From Paroedura picta (Eukaryota > Chordata > Lepidosauria > Squamata > Gekkonidae), in assembly GCF_049243985.1 (NCBI RefSeq), contig NC_135384.1, positions 13,512,501 through 13,576,500 on the forward strand: a stretch of 64,000 nt of DNA, written 5' to 3'. Below are positions 1 through 11,229 of this stretch, one piece after another (positions within the stretch are counted from its first letter, which is position 1; each line of letters starts with the position of its first letter). A program made the translations under genes and the position numbers. The notes under the pieces are model-generated. The model saw only the letters and a program-made list of their open reading frames with translations. It was not told where the DNA came from and searched no databases.

Positions 1-789
1 TTAACTCTAGCAATGACTTTAGTTTTCATCTACTTCATCTAGTTCAATAAAAAGCATGTGTGGTTGTAGGTTTGGCAAGACTAGATGTTAAAGCAAACTT
101 TGAAATGTTGCGGCAAAAATTTAAAGAAGCAGTTTGATTTTACAGCAAAAGGAGACAAGCAAATTTTTTGCAGACATTGATTGTTTTAATTGTATATCTG
201 GAATGAGTGGCCCAACTACCTTTTGTTGCAATACACACATCTATAGAATGCATTAGCTGTGTTTCTACTTTTCCCAGCAGTTGTGCTTGCTGACGAACCA
301 GCTCGTACAAAAGCATTCTGGTAGATCCATCCCTTAAACTTTTTGCTAGTAAAATAATCCCCTATCTGTTTTATGAACTAATGGAAATATCAAATGTTTA
401 GAACCTTTGCATAATTTTTTAATGCAATAAATTTTAGCATTGCCAAGGGGGACACCTGTGGCCCTTATGAAGGAGGAGCTTGGACTCCCTTCATTAAGAG
501 CACGTGTGAATTTAGCAGTCGTAAAATACTGGATAAAAAAACAAAGTTTTAGATTCTTTGAGCCATCAGAGTTTTAATGTACTGGTGGAGAGCGCTTTCG
601 GGGTGAACAGCGTAAGTATAATCTAGTTATAGCATTCTGTCCCAAATGACCAGTTGAGGGATAAAGGAGCTGGTCATGACTTGCAAAACCAGATCTTTCA
701 TATGGGTGCTGTATTGGTCCAGTCAAAAGTAGCCCCATGGTTTACATTTTTCAAAAAACATCACACCAGAACACTCTATCTAGTGAAAG
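1..789. other. Intergenic DNA, nothing recognised
   Basis: AT-rich DNA without a supportable reading frame or a repeat that I can name. A stretch near 430-660 is less AT-rich than its surroundings but shows no coding signal. Confidence 0.5.
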
Positions 790-1165
790 TCGCCATTCCA
801 TAAAAGGACGGCCTGGTGGAATTAGCTTCCAAAAGAGCTAAGGGCCCAGCTGAAATTAAGAGCTATCCGCAGGGCTTGCAAGATGGAGCTCTTCCACCAG
901 GCATATGATTGAGGCCGGGTTGAGGTCCCATCAGGGGGTTACCTTGAATTACTGAGATCACGTCCCTCGCTCCTAATGGAAGAGCTCCAGACTGCTAGCT
1001 GGACAGTTGCGGGGGGGGGGGAGATTAAAGGGAAGTCAACTCCACTGATGAGCCATCTCTTGTATGGGGGATTTTATGGGTCTTGTGTTTTATCATTTTA
1101 CTGTAAACCGCTATAAGTCTTTGAGAGCAGTGGTATATAACTGAAATAATAATAAAAATAAATAC
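790..1165 (+). repeat. L2-like LINE, 3' end
   Basis: The DNA reads as the end of an L2-type second ORF: the stretch around 815-910 corresponds to the Trp-Asn-Glu-Leu-Pro and Arg-Arg-Ala-Cys-Lys conserved segments, now decayed. It is followed by the usual 3' UTR with a 'ttttactgtaaaccgctata' block and an A-rich tail near 1150. The same 3' end recurs in both orientations at about 7.0, 22.4, 40.0, 50.6 and 58.7 kb. It is 5'-truncated. Confidence 0.75.
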
Positions 1166-1889
1166 ATCTATAAGATTACAACCCTTCTTCCAATTTTCTC
1201 ATACTCCAATGTCTCTGTGTAATTGTGGGAATGCAGAGATTGAAAGTCTTATATGTTAAGTCTGCCCATTCTATGACAATGTTTTTGATGAGGCTATTTC
1301 CTGCTATGTCAAAATATACCAAATTGATTTGCCTGCTTTCTGACATTGTTCCTTATGTATCTACCAGAGTAGCTCTCTACGCACTGGCTGCTAGGAAGAT
1401 TTGAACAAAAGCTGTAAACAAGAAAAGTCCTAAATCCATGTGTTGGAATTTGGTGAATAAGGTTGTAAGTTGGATACTTGTGTATCTGAGCTTGGGAATT
1501 GGGGGTAGAGTTTAATTGTTCTAACATATATGCTTGTCACTTGTGGTATTTTATGGTTTTCTTCTTCTTTTTATGGTTATTTGTATACTGTGAGAGCTTT
1601 TGGCCAATTACGATTTTTTTTCTGCTGCTTCTTACTACAGAAGCATTCTAACCACATTTTTTAAATGAGAGGAGATACTAAATCAAGCTCTATCAGCAAC
1701 CAGAATTCTTCTTTTGGGGGGGGGGGGGATGTCAAAAGTCGGCACACCTCCGTGTTTATGTATGGTCTGAATGTCAGAAGCTGGTTTTAAAAATTAAGAG
1801 CTTGTTTTGTCATGCCATATATTCTAAATAGAAAGGCTCATAACTGGTAAAGTGAAATAATTGAAAATAGTCAATCAATCAATCAGTCA
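1166..1889. other. Intergenic AT-rich DNA
   Basis: No gene or named repeat. It contains a poly-G run near 1718 and a short (TCAA)n-type stretch near 1872-1898, directly beside the LINE remnant that follows. Confidence 0.5.
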
Positions 1890-2425
1890 ATCAATCAATA
1901 TAAAGGTCCATGACTGGTACAGTGGAATTAAGCTTTGCCAAGCTTAGGGTGGGGATGTGAGAGGGACAGAGATAATAGAGTTTAGATGCAATATTTTGTA
2001 AACTAAAGGGGCGGTAGTTTTGTGGGTCAATCTTGTTGCCTTTTCTGTGGATAGGAACCACTATGCTCATCTTCCAGCCATTGGGGAAAATGCCTGATTC
2101 ATTTATCTGGGTGAAGACCCTAGCTAAGACTGGGGCCCACCAGTTAGGAAACACTTTGAATAAATCAGGTGGAATCAGGTCTTCTCCAGGTGATTTATTG
2201 GAAGCTAAGGATATTAGCTCCAGGTATTTATTGGGGTTTTTATGTATTGGGGTTTTTTATATCTGTTAGCTGCCACAAGCCCTTGTGGGAGTGGCGGAGT
2301 AAAAATGTTATGAATAAATAAATAAATAAAATAATAAGGTCTCTGACTTCAGCCTCTGTGATTGGGGGCCAAGCTGGTAAATTTAGAGAGTCAATGGGTA
2401 TAGCCTGGGTATTTGATTCTGTGGA
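1890..2425 (-). repeat. Non-LTR retrotransposon reverse-transcriptase fragment (split by an insert)
   Basis: Read on the - strand, the piece at 2335-2425 gives the linker before the RT domain (around ITEAEVRDLI), and 1890-2225 continues with NKSPGEDLIPPDLF, then PNGWKMSIVVPIHRKGNKIDP and NYRPFSLQNIASKLY. This is the typical start of a LINE reverse transcriptase (Lys-Ser-Pro-Gly, then IVPIxKKG, then NYRPxSL). The frame is open over most of it but the rest of the RT is missing. The clade is uncertain. About 100 bp at 2230-2330 interrupts it. Confidence 0.75.
2230..2330 (+). repeat. Short L2-like 3' tail inserted in the LINE fragment
   Basis: The stretch 'gttagctgccacaagccc' followed by 'ggcggagtaaaaatg' and an (AATA)n tail looks like the extreme 3' end of an L2-type element. 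It sits between two halves of one - strand RT frame, so it was inserted after that copy had landed. A near-repeat of 'tattggggttttt' lies on its left side. Confidence 0.55.
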
Positions 2426-2485
2426 TGTGGGAGAAAGACAGTAAAATAACAGCATACATTTATCTAGGTCCCAAACGTCAGATCC

Positions 2486-3406
2486 ATGGACTTAAAGAAC
2501 CAGACCATCGTTACAGATTTTATTCTCGTTGGCCTAACCAGTTCCCCTGAACTACAGACACTTCTCTTTGTGACTTTCACATTTATTTATGTTGTGGCCC
2601 TATCTGGCAATTTCCTCCTCATTTTTGCCATATGTACTTGCAGAAGACTCCACAGTCCCATGTACTTCCTGCTCATCAATTTGTCCATTGTGAATGTGTT
2701 TTCTATCTCAGTCACAACTCCCAAACTCATCCAAACTCTTCTGACCCATCAAAAGACCATCACGTTTTATGGCTGCATCACTCAGATGTATCTCTTTGTG
2801 TGGACTTTAGTAACAGAAATTCTTCTTCTCACATTTATGGCGTTTGACCGCTACGCTGCTATCTGCCACCCCTTGCAGTACACAATCATCATGAGGAAAG
2901 AAGTGTGTATTGTGACGCTAACTGGAATTTGGGTTACCGGGATGGTTAATTCGGCCGTCCATACTGGACTTCTATTGCAGTTGTCTTTTTGCAGCTCCAA
3001 TGTCATCAACCATTTTTTCTGTGACTGGCCCCCGGTCATAAATCTCTCCTGTTCAGACACCAGCCTGAACGAGATTATGGCTTTTGCGGCCGATCTGGTC
3101 TTTGGGATCTGCAGCTGTGGGCTGACTCTAACGTCATATTGGTTTATCTTGCAAGCTATCTTTCGAATCCGCTCCATGGAAGGGAAGAAGAAAGCTTTCT
3201 CGACCTGTTCCTCTCACCTCATTATTGTCAGTTTTTACTTCTCTGCTGTCATCTACACGTATATTAGACCCACTTCCGTCTTCACTCTGAACAAAGACAA
3301 AATGGTTTCTCTTCTTTATACAGTGGTCCCCCCAGTTGTCAATCCATTCATATATTCTTTGAGAAACAAAGACGTTAAGGAGGCGCTCAAGAAACTTATT
3401 TTGTGA
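2486..3406 (+). CDS. Olfactory receptor, class II, OR13G1/OR5V1-like (306 aa)
   Basis: This is an intact single-exon odorant receptor: a seven-pass G-protein-coupled receptor of olfactory cilia that acts through Golf and adenylate cyclase. The N terminus has an NQT glycosylation site at residues 5-7 and the helix 1 Gly-Asn pair at 41-42. The OR signatures follow in order: PMYFLL before helix 2, MAFDRYAAIC at the end of helix 3, the long cysteine-rich loop 2, KKKAFSTCSSH before helix 6, and NPFIYSLRN in helix 7. The length is normal. The ATG at 2486 follows a good 3' splice site (tttatctag, ending at 2467), so a non-coding upstream exon is expected. A potential AATAAA lies near 3454. It is very close in sequence to the genes at 10.3, 16.8 and 23.7 kb, which I read as tandem duplicates. 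An odd point is Trp in CDWPP of loop 2, where its sisters have Ile or Leu. The family is certain; the subfamily assignment is from memory. Confidence 0.97.
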   Translation: MDLKNQTIVTDFILVGLTSSPELQTLLFVTFTFIYVVALSGNFLLIFAICTCRRLHSPMYFLLINLSIVNVFSISVTTPKLIQTLLTHQKTITFYGCITQMYLFVWTLVTEILLLTFMAFDRYAAICHPLQYTIIMRKEVCIVTLTGIWVTGMVNSAVHTGLLLQLSFCSSNVINHFFCDWPPVINLSCSDTSLNEIMAFAADLVFGICSCGLTLTSYWFILQAIFRIRSMEGKKKAFSTCSSHLIIVSFYFSAVIYTYIRPTSVFTLNKDKMVSLLYTVVPPVVNPFIYSLRNKDVKEALKKLIL

Positions 3407-3710
3407 GGTGGGCTTCCTCGAGGAGTTGAAGACTGATCTAGTCAAGTTTGAATAATAAAAATAAAAACTGGATTCTACCATGTAGGTTTTATTTGTAGGA
3501 AAGTGTTCTTAGATTGCAGTAGTAAATACTTTGTGGCATTAATGAATGTGAATGATAATCCTGTGTTTCGTTTGATGATCTTGTTCTGAGGCATCCGATT
3601 TTGGCTTATGAAATACATGTATATAATATTGAGCAAGTTATGAAAGGTACCTCTAACTATACAGTTATAATATGCCTTCAATACAGAATACACACATGTA
3701 TCATCTACAT

Positions 3711-4119
3711 CAGCTTGGTGCAGTGGCTAGGAGTGTGGACTTCTAATCTGCCAAGGCAGATTTGATTCTGTGCTCCTCCACATGCAACCAGCTGGGTGAC
3801 CTTGGGCTTGCCACGGCACTGATAAAACTGTTCTGACTGAGCAGTAATATCATGGCTCTCTCAGCCTCACCCACCTCACAGGGTGTCTGTTGTGGGGATA
3901 GGAAAGGGAAGAGAGTTGTAAGCCACTTTGAGATTTCTTTAGGTAGAGAAAAGCAGCATATAAGAACCAACTCTTCTTCTTCTTCAGTAATATCAGGGTT
4001 CTCTCAGCTTCTTCCACCTCACAGGGTGTTTGTAGTGATGAGAGGAAAGGGAAGGTGAATGTAAGCCATTTTGCGTTTCCTTCGGATAGAGAAAAACTCT
4101 TCTTCTTCTTCTTCTTTTT
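3711..4119 (+). repeat. tRNA-derived SINE, dimeric form
   Basis: The first monomer (3711-3988) begins with a tRNA-like head, with an A box around 'cagtggctaggagtg' and a B box around 'gatttgattct'. It continues through 'ccagctgggtgaccttgggc' and ends in 'taagaaccaactcttcttc'. It is followed at once by a second, head-less 3' half starting 'agtaatatcaggg' (about 3989-4119). The - strand element at 29316-29742 has the same arrangement. Confidence 0.8.
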
Positions 4120-4949
4120 CTGATAAAGCTGAATTATAACAAAGCTTGACACTGTGACCTATGAAATCTAATTCAAAGTACATTAGATACCTCAGAGCAT
4201 TGATTCTTAGGAAAGAAAAAGATCTAGCAAAGGTCAAGGTTTACTCAATAATAAATAAAATTAAAGAAAATTTTGAGATGGAATTAAATTGATGTGAAAG
4301 AACGGTAATATAATGTTTATTAATTTCCATATTTATATCTAGAATATATTTACTTGTAAGAAGTATTGTAATAAGTATTCATACAGAATATTGGATTTTA
4401 ACAACTTTGTAAAATATTATACATTAAAATAAAAGTATGTATTTATAAATAAATATCTGTCTTTGGTCAAAAAAGCCTTCAATATCTGTGCATACTGGAC
4501 ATGTTTCCTTTTAGACTCTTCTTATTGATATTTTGAGTATGATTCAGTCAGCTTTTTCATTCCTTCTCACCTAATTCTCACCTTACAGCTCCACAAGCAC
4601 TTGCATGCTCAAAGGGGATACTTTCTTTCTTTTTGACTAGAGGAAAAGGCGATTGGATACAACACATTTCTGAATATAGATACCAGATGTTATATTTTTA
4701 TTGTGTAGTGTCCTGGAAGAGTCATCAAGCCGAAAGCAGGCTGTTTTCTATAAGATTTGTATTTGTCCTTTCCTCCAAGGATTTCAGAATGCTGAACAAG
4801 GTTCTGCTCACGTCCCACCAATTTTATCCTTATAACAACTCTGCGACTTACACTAGGTTGAGACCAACTTACTGACCCTATGAGTTTCATGGCTGAGTTG
4901 AGATCTGAAGTTGAGATCTCTGGTCCAACATTATAGTACATTCACCCTG
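4120..4949. other. Intergenic AT-rich DNA
   Basis: No gene or named repeat is visible. The region around 4250-4480 is very AT-rich. Confidence 0.5.
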
Positions 4950-5800
4950 GGGCAAAATGGCTGCCCTGAGCCTGCATGTTAAAATGGCTGCTGGAGGTAG
5001 AAAGGCTGTGATTGCTACACTTCCCAGGAGACTCAGGGAAGAAAGAGGGTCACATGCGCCAATGGGAATGGAGGAGTCAGGCTCCACCAGGGGGAGGAGC
5101 ATGGGAGTATTTAGGCTCCAGACTTCCTGGGAGGGGAGAGTCTCTCCAGGATCTCTAAGGGAGAAGGTGGCAGATCTCCTCTGCAGAAAGAGAAGGCCCT
5201 ACTTGCCCCAGACCGAGGGACAGGGCCTGTCCTGACCACAGGAGAAGCAGACACCAAGCACGTGGGCAGTGAGCCTGGCAGGCAAGTGGACACAGAAGCC
5301 CCTCCCCTTCTTCAGTAGGGAGTGTAGGGAAAGAGGACTGAGTTTAATCATCCATTTAAGTTCTTGCCCGGAGTGTGTATAACTACTTTGGCTTGATTTC
5401 ATGTGCTGTGCTGGAGGGAGTGTAAATTTATCAATCTGAGTATAAATAGTTCAATAAATTTGAGTTTTGCATATAACCAAGTTGCCACCTAGTGGACCAC
5501 CTAGTCTACACTGCTCGGGTACTACTAGTGTGTTGGGAGGGACCAGGTGAGGAAAACCAGGCAAAACTGGGTGGTTGCCAACTCTCCAGGCAGGACCTGA
5601 AGGTTGATGGTTGTGACTCAAGAACCCAGCCAAGGAGTCTCACTGTCCCTCGGGAAGGGGTATTGCAGTCAGTGAGTGGTGGCAACGACAGACCAGAAGA
5701 GATAAGCCCCACTCAGGGAAGGGTTGGAAGGCTGGAACAGGGCCCACAGGCTTGGCATCTGGCAAGCAGGCAGCCAGTTCCGCCACACACCCCATCACAT
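4950..5800. other. GC-richer unassigned segment
   Basis: This block is markedly richer in G and C than its surroundings. It has a TATA-like 'gagtatttaggct' near 5106 and a TATAAA/AATAAA pair near 5442-5458. Such signals can occur in a long terminal repeat or an old promoter, but I see no clear ends, direct repeats or coding sequence, so the nature stays open. Several short frames overlap here, none with a recognisable protein. Confidence 0.3.
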
Positions 5801-7020
5801 TGCATCTAAAATGTATGACTAAAGTAATACAAGAAATGAGGCTTTTCCACATAATCTTTTTATTTGCTATTAACTTCCTGTTTCTTGTTCTCTCCAGTGG
5901 CCTGTAGTTTCTTGTTCTTCTTCATACTTGTCTTGTATTGGTGCATTTTCTGAGTCAAGGAAAATGGTCTTTTCTCTGTAATTTACTTCATTAATAAAGT
6001 CAGTTATGACATAATCTCAAAGTATTGAATTCTAATGTTTTCTCCCTCTTTGAGGCTCCTTCTCACCTGACTCTTCCAGTGCTATCACTGTCATCTCATT
6101 GACTTAGGTCACAGGTATATTAGAAGAAGGCTCCTCATCTAACCTTTCATCACCACTGCTTGAACTGCACTTCTTAAACTGTCTGGTTGGCTTCTTACTG
6201 GCAAGAGTACAGGGAGTGGTGCTGGAGGCATGATAGGGAGGCTCACAATACAATCCACAACATTTTGTGGGTCCCAGTTGCTGTAATACTGATGCTTTGT
6301 TTCAGATTTCTGTACCCCTAGTTATATTACATTGCATGTGAGATGTATCATTCTATTCATTAAATTGATTTATACAATATGCTCCACCAACAAAGTAAGA
6401 AAATTGGACTATAAACTAAGACTAATTATGCACAGGAGGAATAAGCCAGACTGATGCCCTTTGGAACAGGCCACTGTGCATAACTGGTCAGTCAAATAAT
6501 TTGGTGTATCAGTGAGTTCATATACTCTTGAACAGACAACACAAACTCAAGACAACATTGGACCAATGGAAACAGTTCACGTGTGATATTCCTATCAATT
6601 TCTTGTAGGATAACACAAAGACCCATGCTGAATCAGGTCAGTGGTCAATCTATTCCTCTAACGTGTTGCCTAAAATGGCCACCTGAAGACTCCAGAAGAG
6701 TATCAAGCATGTGTGCCCAACCCTCTTCTGATGTTGCCCATGCAAAAACCCTAGCATTCAAATATGGATGGTTTACCCTAAATATATTCTAATAAAAAAT
6801 AATTTGTAGCCCAAACTTTATGGGTTGGTTTCAGCTAGCTTTTTCACTGGGAAGGAGATGGCATTTCTTTTGACAACCACAAAGACAGAAATTGTGGAGA
6901 GTAACAGGGATTCTCTTCAGTAATTGTGGTATCTGTAGGGTCAGACATCACATAGGATGTGTCTGAAAAATTAGATAAGATGAGGAAGATATCTCAGAGA
7001 ATCCACCTTATGGTCACAAT
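5801..7020. other. Intergenic DNA with a small inverted-repeat segment
   Basis: There is no convincing gene. On the - strand, about 5870-6010 reads as a short peptide-like stretch of unknown kind (rich in Glu, Asp and Thr, without a start), which may be a decayed transposon protein. At about 6426-6500 the inverted pair 'tatgcacag' and 'ctgtgcata' suggests a small MITE. Confidence 0.3.
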
Positions 7021-7325
7021 TTATTTATTTATTCTTTGATTTATAAACTGCTGCTCTCAAAGACTTTCAGCGGTTTACAATAAAATGGTAAAAACACAGA
7101 ACCCTTAAAATCCCCTGCTCATTAAAAACATTAAAGATGGCTATTGGTTGGAGATAACCCCCCATCCCCTCTCCCCACCCCTGTCCAGCTAGCAGTCTGG
7201 AGCTCTTTCCTTAGGAGTGCGGGACCTGATCTCACCAGCTCTAGGGGATCCCCTGATGGTAATTCCAGGACCGTAACCTGGCCTCAACCATACACCTGGT
7301 GGAAGAGCTCCATCTTAGATTAGTA
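7021..7325 (-). repeat. L2-like LINE, 3' end
   Basis: The reverse complement of the same 3' end as at 790-1165. It opens with the A/T-rich tail (tttatttatttattc), then 'ctttcagcggtttacaata', and closes in the remnant coding end with 'tggtggaagagctccatctt'. Confidence 0.75.
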
Positions 7326-8319
7326 CAATCAATTTAGATGTCAGTGATTGCATTGGGTTACTAAAACACTTGCTTAATTTCAGGCCAAGGAAATCAGTAG
7401 ATCCTCAAAGTACTTCATTTTTGTCAGACTGTTTAAAGTTTCCAAATCCTAAACATTAAATTATGCCATATGCTAAGACTGGTGCCTCAGCAGCAGAATG
7501 AATCATCATAATTGTCATCATCCTGGTGGTACCTCAAAGGTGTTTTTCCCTGTGGCACCTTCACTTTATTAAAAGAAGAGGACATTTCAAACTGGGTCAC
7601 TTGCATTTACTTTAATTCCATTGTGAGTGTGTGTACACCAGGACAACACTAGCTATTACCAGCCTGAAAATTAATTGAAGGCTGTTGGATCTGATTTTTT
7701 CCAGTGGCCTGTAGAAAATATCTCTGAGCCATGAAAAGGAGACAGTAAAAAGAAGCACCAAGAAGCAGGAATGAAGGTAAATATTTTATTCAAGCTTTCC
7801 CCCCCTCTCCTGTCATCCATCCTGTATTTACGTACAATATATGGGTGCTAGGTACCTGGATACTACTGAATTTCTTTATTTTCCCATTTAAAATTAATTT
7901 CATTCATTTCAGTCATTACTGAAGAGTTGAACTGAAATTTTAATTAAATGTTAAGAGTAATATACATACTCCATCAAAATAATGATTAAGGATTGGATTC
8001 AACAGCCACTGGGACATTTAATACTGGGAATGTTCTCCCTGAGTTTTGCAATCTAAATCTGCATTGTAGATCTCCTGTGCTGTATGTTTTGATGGTTTCC
8101 TTAATTTCAAGCTTATTATGGGGTTTTGGGAACAAAATGACTAATTTGGAAGAGTGATTTGTTTTTTTGCTTTTTCTATTTCTTTGTCATAGAAACAGAC
8201 AACAAAAACCTCTCAAAATTAGCAATCAGTGTACTGAAATACTAAGAAATGAAAATTATTCTTTCAGTATCCAAAAGTCAGGGTTAGCTATCTTTCTTGA
8301 AGGGTGCATACAATCTTAC
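7326..8319. other. Intergenic AT-rich DNA
   Basis: No gene or named repeat was recognised. Confidence 0.5.
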
Positions 8320-9060
8320 TAAGAGTTTCAGAATCATGGAAATGTACCTAAGAGTCCTGCTAGATCAGATCTATGGTCAATCTAGATCAACATCCTGTCT
8401 CACACAGTGCCAAACCAGTTCCTCTCAGCAGGAAACAACATGCCATAGAGGCCAATGCTTTCCTTGGTGTTGCCTCCTGGCTCGGGGAGTTAGAAGATTT
8501 GTGCGTCTGAATGACCATTTATGCACTGGAGGTTTCATGCCGGGCTGCAGGCTGGAGTTTTAATCATGGCAGATTGCCCCACCTCTTCCTGCACTCACAT
8601 GGGGGAGCATTTGGCCCGGTGTGCCTCCTCTGCCCCTGATTTGTGCTCCTGCACGGTAGCTGGGGCAGTGAAGTTCCCAGTGCATAAGCGGTCAATGTAA
8701 AGGTTTCCCTCAGTCACTATGGTTAATAACCACTAATAGACTTATTTCCCATGAATCTATCTAACCCCCTTTACAGCAGTTTATTCCTGTGGTCAACACT
8801 ACACCCTCTGGCAGTGAATTCCACATTTCAATCACTCTCTGTGTAAAGTGGTATTTCTTTTTGTCCATTCTGGACTTACTGCCCATCAGCTTCATTGGAT
8901 GCCCTCAATTTCTAGTGTTTTGGAAGAGGGAGAAAATAACGTCTCTTTGTCAGCTCTCTTTACCGCATGCATCATTTAATAAACCTGTCATGCCCCACCC
9001 CCCATTCATCTTAATTCATCTATAAGAAACATACAACTTTAGGACAGAGATTTACAGCTT
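8320..9060 (+). repeat. Old amniote interspersed repeat, interrupted by a MITE
   Basis: The sequence matches a widespread reptile/bird repeat that I know by its phrases: 'agtcctgctagatcagatc', 'gttgcctcctggct', then 'gtggtcaacactacaccctc', 'ttccacatttcaatcactc' and 'gcccatcagcttcattggat'. I cannot give its family name with confidence. A 181 bp element (8513-8693) splits it. A second, shorter copy is at 27393-27545. Confidence 0.6.
8513..8693 (-). mobile_element. MITE with TIR 'gaccrtttatgcactgg' (copy 1)
   Basis: The ends are inverted repeats: 'gaccatttatgcactgg' on the left and 'ccagtgcataagcggtc' on the right. AAT flanks it on both sides (8510-8512, 8694-8696). It is inserted in the older repeat at 8320-9060. 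Two more copies are at 17851 and 46578, in the opposite orientation. Confidence 0.8.
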
Positions 9061-10263
9061 CTCTATGAAGGTGGGGTGGAAAGAAATCGGGGGAAACCCT
9101 GAAGTGATGTAACAATGTACTATTTGTTGAGTTTCCCATAAATCGAATTTCAATTTGAAAGTATGTAAGGATTATGGAAGAATGGCCGTTTCATTTTTTA
9201 AATTCCATCCTAATAAGATTTCCAATAATAATTGCTGGGAAATATTCCTTTTAAAAATATTATAACATGATCCCCCCCCAGTCAATTCAACTTTGTCTAG
9301 TCAAACCACATGATGTCAGCCTTGTAAAGTGACCTTTATATAACTTTATATATGGGCTGTTCAACCCACAGGCTTTTCAATAAATACTCTGAATTAATTC
9401 AAAATTAAATAAACCCTAGTAAAACAGAAGTTTGCTATATCAACACCACAATGTTGACCTACACAACTCAAAAAACAATCTTAGTCTTACGTTATCAGGA
9501 AAGGATGAATATTTCAAAATCCATTTAGTCACAACATTATGTATGTCTGCTTCATATTTTGGACAGAAAAAGAGAACACGAGATAATTAATCAAATTCCA
9601 CTATTTGGTAATCACAGTAGTGTTGGTTTGCGAGTATCCAAAGAAAATGACCTTTCATCTGAGCTGTTGGTAATGTGTTGCAGCATTCAATCATATATGA
9701 TTAGGGATTGTTAATATGTCAAGTACAGGGTTAGATCAAATTCAATGGAGTATTTCATTCCAAGGTGGAATGGAGAATGTAAGGAATGATAGTTTCATAA
9801 GGTTCTTCATGACATGAGGAATGAATATATAATAAACTTCACTTTGACTGCCACCTTTAATTATGGGGATGAGCATGATATAAATGTTTTAAAATAAAAT
9901 AAAATGCATGCATATGGTAGCATACAAATGGACATGGTTAACCAACAGAGTCAAAAGTGAATTTCAGAACTGTCTGTGTGGTTTTACATGGACTTCTATA
10001 ACTTTACAAATAAATGATGAAAAGAACCACCAGGTTCCTTATTTGTACAAAAACGGGAAGAGGTAGGGTGAGGCATAAGCAACTGACCATTCTAGCTTAG
10101 CAATTCAACGTGATATTATTTATGGGTTTATGTTTCAGTAGAGCAGCAACAGATATATTCAAATAAAGACTCACTTGCCAAATGTCTTATAGAAGAAGAG
10201 AGGGAATGAAGGAGATGAATGGTCTACTGAATGGACTCATAATCATACTATTTATTGCCCTAG
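9061..10263. other. Intergenic AT-rich DNA upstream of the second OR
   Basis: No gene or named repeat is visible. The far right end (about 10240-10263) forms the pyrimidine-rich tract and AG of the 3' splice site for the next gene. Confidence 0.5.
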
Positions 10264-11229
10264 GTAAACAGCAGCAGAGACACTGGAATAAACCAGACGG
10301 TCATCACAGAGTTCATACTAGTTGGTCTAACCAATTCCCTTGGATTACAAACACCTCTTTTTGGGGTATTCATATTTGTCTATGCTATGGCTTTAACTGG
10401 CAATTTCCTACTCACTTTTACCATATGGAGATGCCGGAAACTCCATACTCCCATGTACTTCCTCCTCCTCAATTTGTCCTTAGTGAATGTGTTCTCTATT
10501 TCCATTACGACTCCCAAACTGATCCAGACTCTTTGGGCCCATCAAAAGACCATCTCATTTTACGGATGCATCGCACAGGTCTATCTCTTCATCTGGGCCT
10601 TAGCGACTGAACTTCTACTTCTGTCATTTATGGCATTTGACCGCTATGCCGCTATCTGCCATCCGTTACAGTATACAGTCATTATGAGGAAAGAAGTGTG
10701 CATTGTGATTACAAGTGGAGTGTGGGGTGCGGGGATGGTCAATTCGGCCGTTCATGCTAGTCTTATGTTGCAGTTGTCATTTTGTAGCTCCAATGTCATC
10801 AACCATTTTTTCTGTGATATACCCCCACTTTTAAAGCTCTCTTGCTCAGACACCAGCCTTAATGCGACTATGGCATTTGTTGCAGATCTGTTCTTTGGTA
10901 TTGGCAGCTGTGGGTTGACCCTAACTTCGTATTGGTTTATTCTGAGAGCCATCTTCCGAATTCGCTCCACTGAAGGGAAGAAGAAAGCTTTTTCGACATG
11001 TTCTTCCCATCTCATTGTTATCAGTTTTTTCTTCTCAGCTGTCATCTACACATATATTAGACCTACTTCAGATTACTCTTTAGACAATGACAAGCTAGTT
11101 TCTCTGCTTTATTCAGTGGTGACCCCAGTTGTCAACCCTATCATATATTCCTTTAGAAACAAAGAGGTCAAAGAGGCAATCAAAACACTTATTGGAAAAG
11201 GTAGGCTGCTTCAGAGAACCCAAAACTGA
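10264..11229 (+). CDS. Olfactory receptor, OR13G1/OR5V1-like, with no start codon in its exon
   Basis: From the third membrane helix to the stop this is a normal, intact OR: LHTPMYFLLLNLS, MAFDRYAAICHPLQY, KKKAFSTCSSH, and NPIIYSFRNKEVKEAIK near the end. It is the closest relative of the gene at 2486. The homologous N-terminal part is also open (INQTVITEFILVGLTNS from about 10291, with an NQT glycosylation site), but no ATG exists where its sisters start. The next in-frame ATG (10387) lies inside helix 1 and would remove the N terminus. The frame is open upstream only to a TAG at 10261-10263. That TAG is the last base triplet of a good 3' splice site (tttattgccctag), which aligns with the acceptor of the 16784 gene. 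So either the start is lost (pseudogene), or an upstream exon supplies the ATG in frame. Confidence 0.85.
   Translation, partial: VNSSRDTGINQTVITEFILVGLTNSLGLQTPLFGVFIFVYAMALTGNFLLTFTIWRCRKLHTPMYFLLLNLSLVNVFSISITTPKLIQTLWAHQKTISFYGCIAQVYLFIWALATELLLLSFMAFDRYAAICHPLQYTVIMRKEVCIVITSGVWGAGMVNSAVHASLMLQLSFCSSNVINHFFCDIPPLLKLSCSDTSLNATMAFVADLFFGIGSCGLTLTSYWFILRAIFRIRSTEGKKKAFSTCSSHLIVISFFFSAVIYTYIRPTSDYSLDNDKLVSLLYSVVTPVVNPIIYSFRNKEVKEAIKTLIGKGRLLQRTQN

Noticed and set aside
4950-5480. Solo LTR of an endogenous retrovirus
   Set aside because: TATA-like and AATAAA signals exist, but no defined ends or flanking duplication were found. It is left as an unassigned GC-rich segment.
6420-6505. Further copy of the MITE ending in 'gcccattatgcac'
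   Set aside because: Only nine bases of each end are inverted repeats and the interior is unrelated. It is mentioned only within the gap description.
10182-10610. 142-codon frame overlapping the second OR
   Set aside because: It is in another frame from the conserved receptor. Its translation shows no OR motif and it ends inside the OR.
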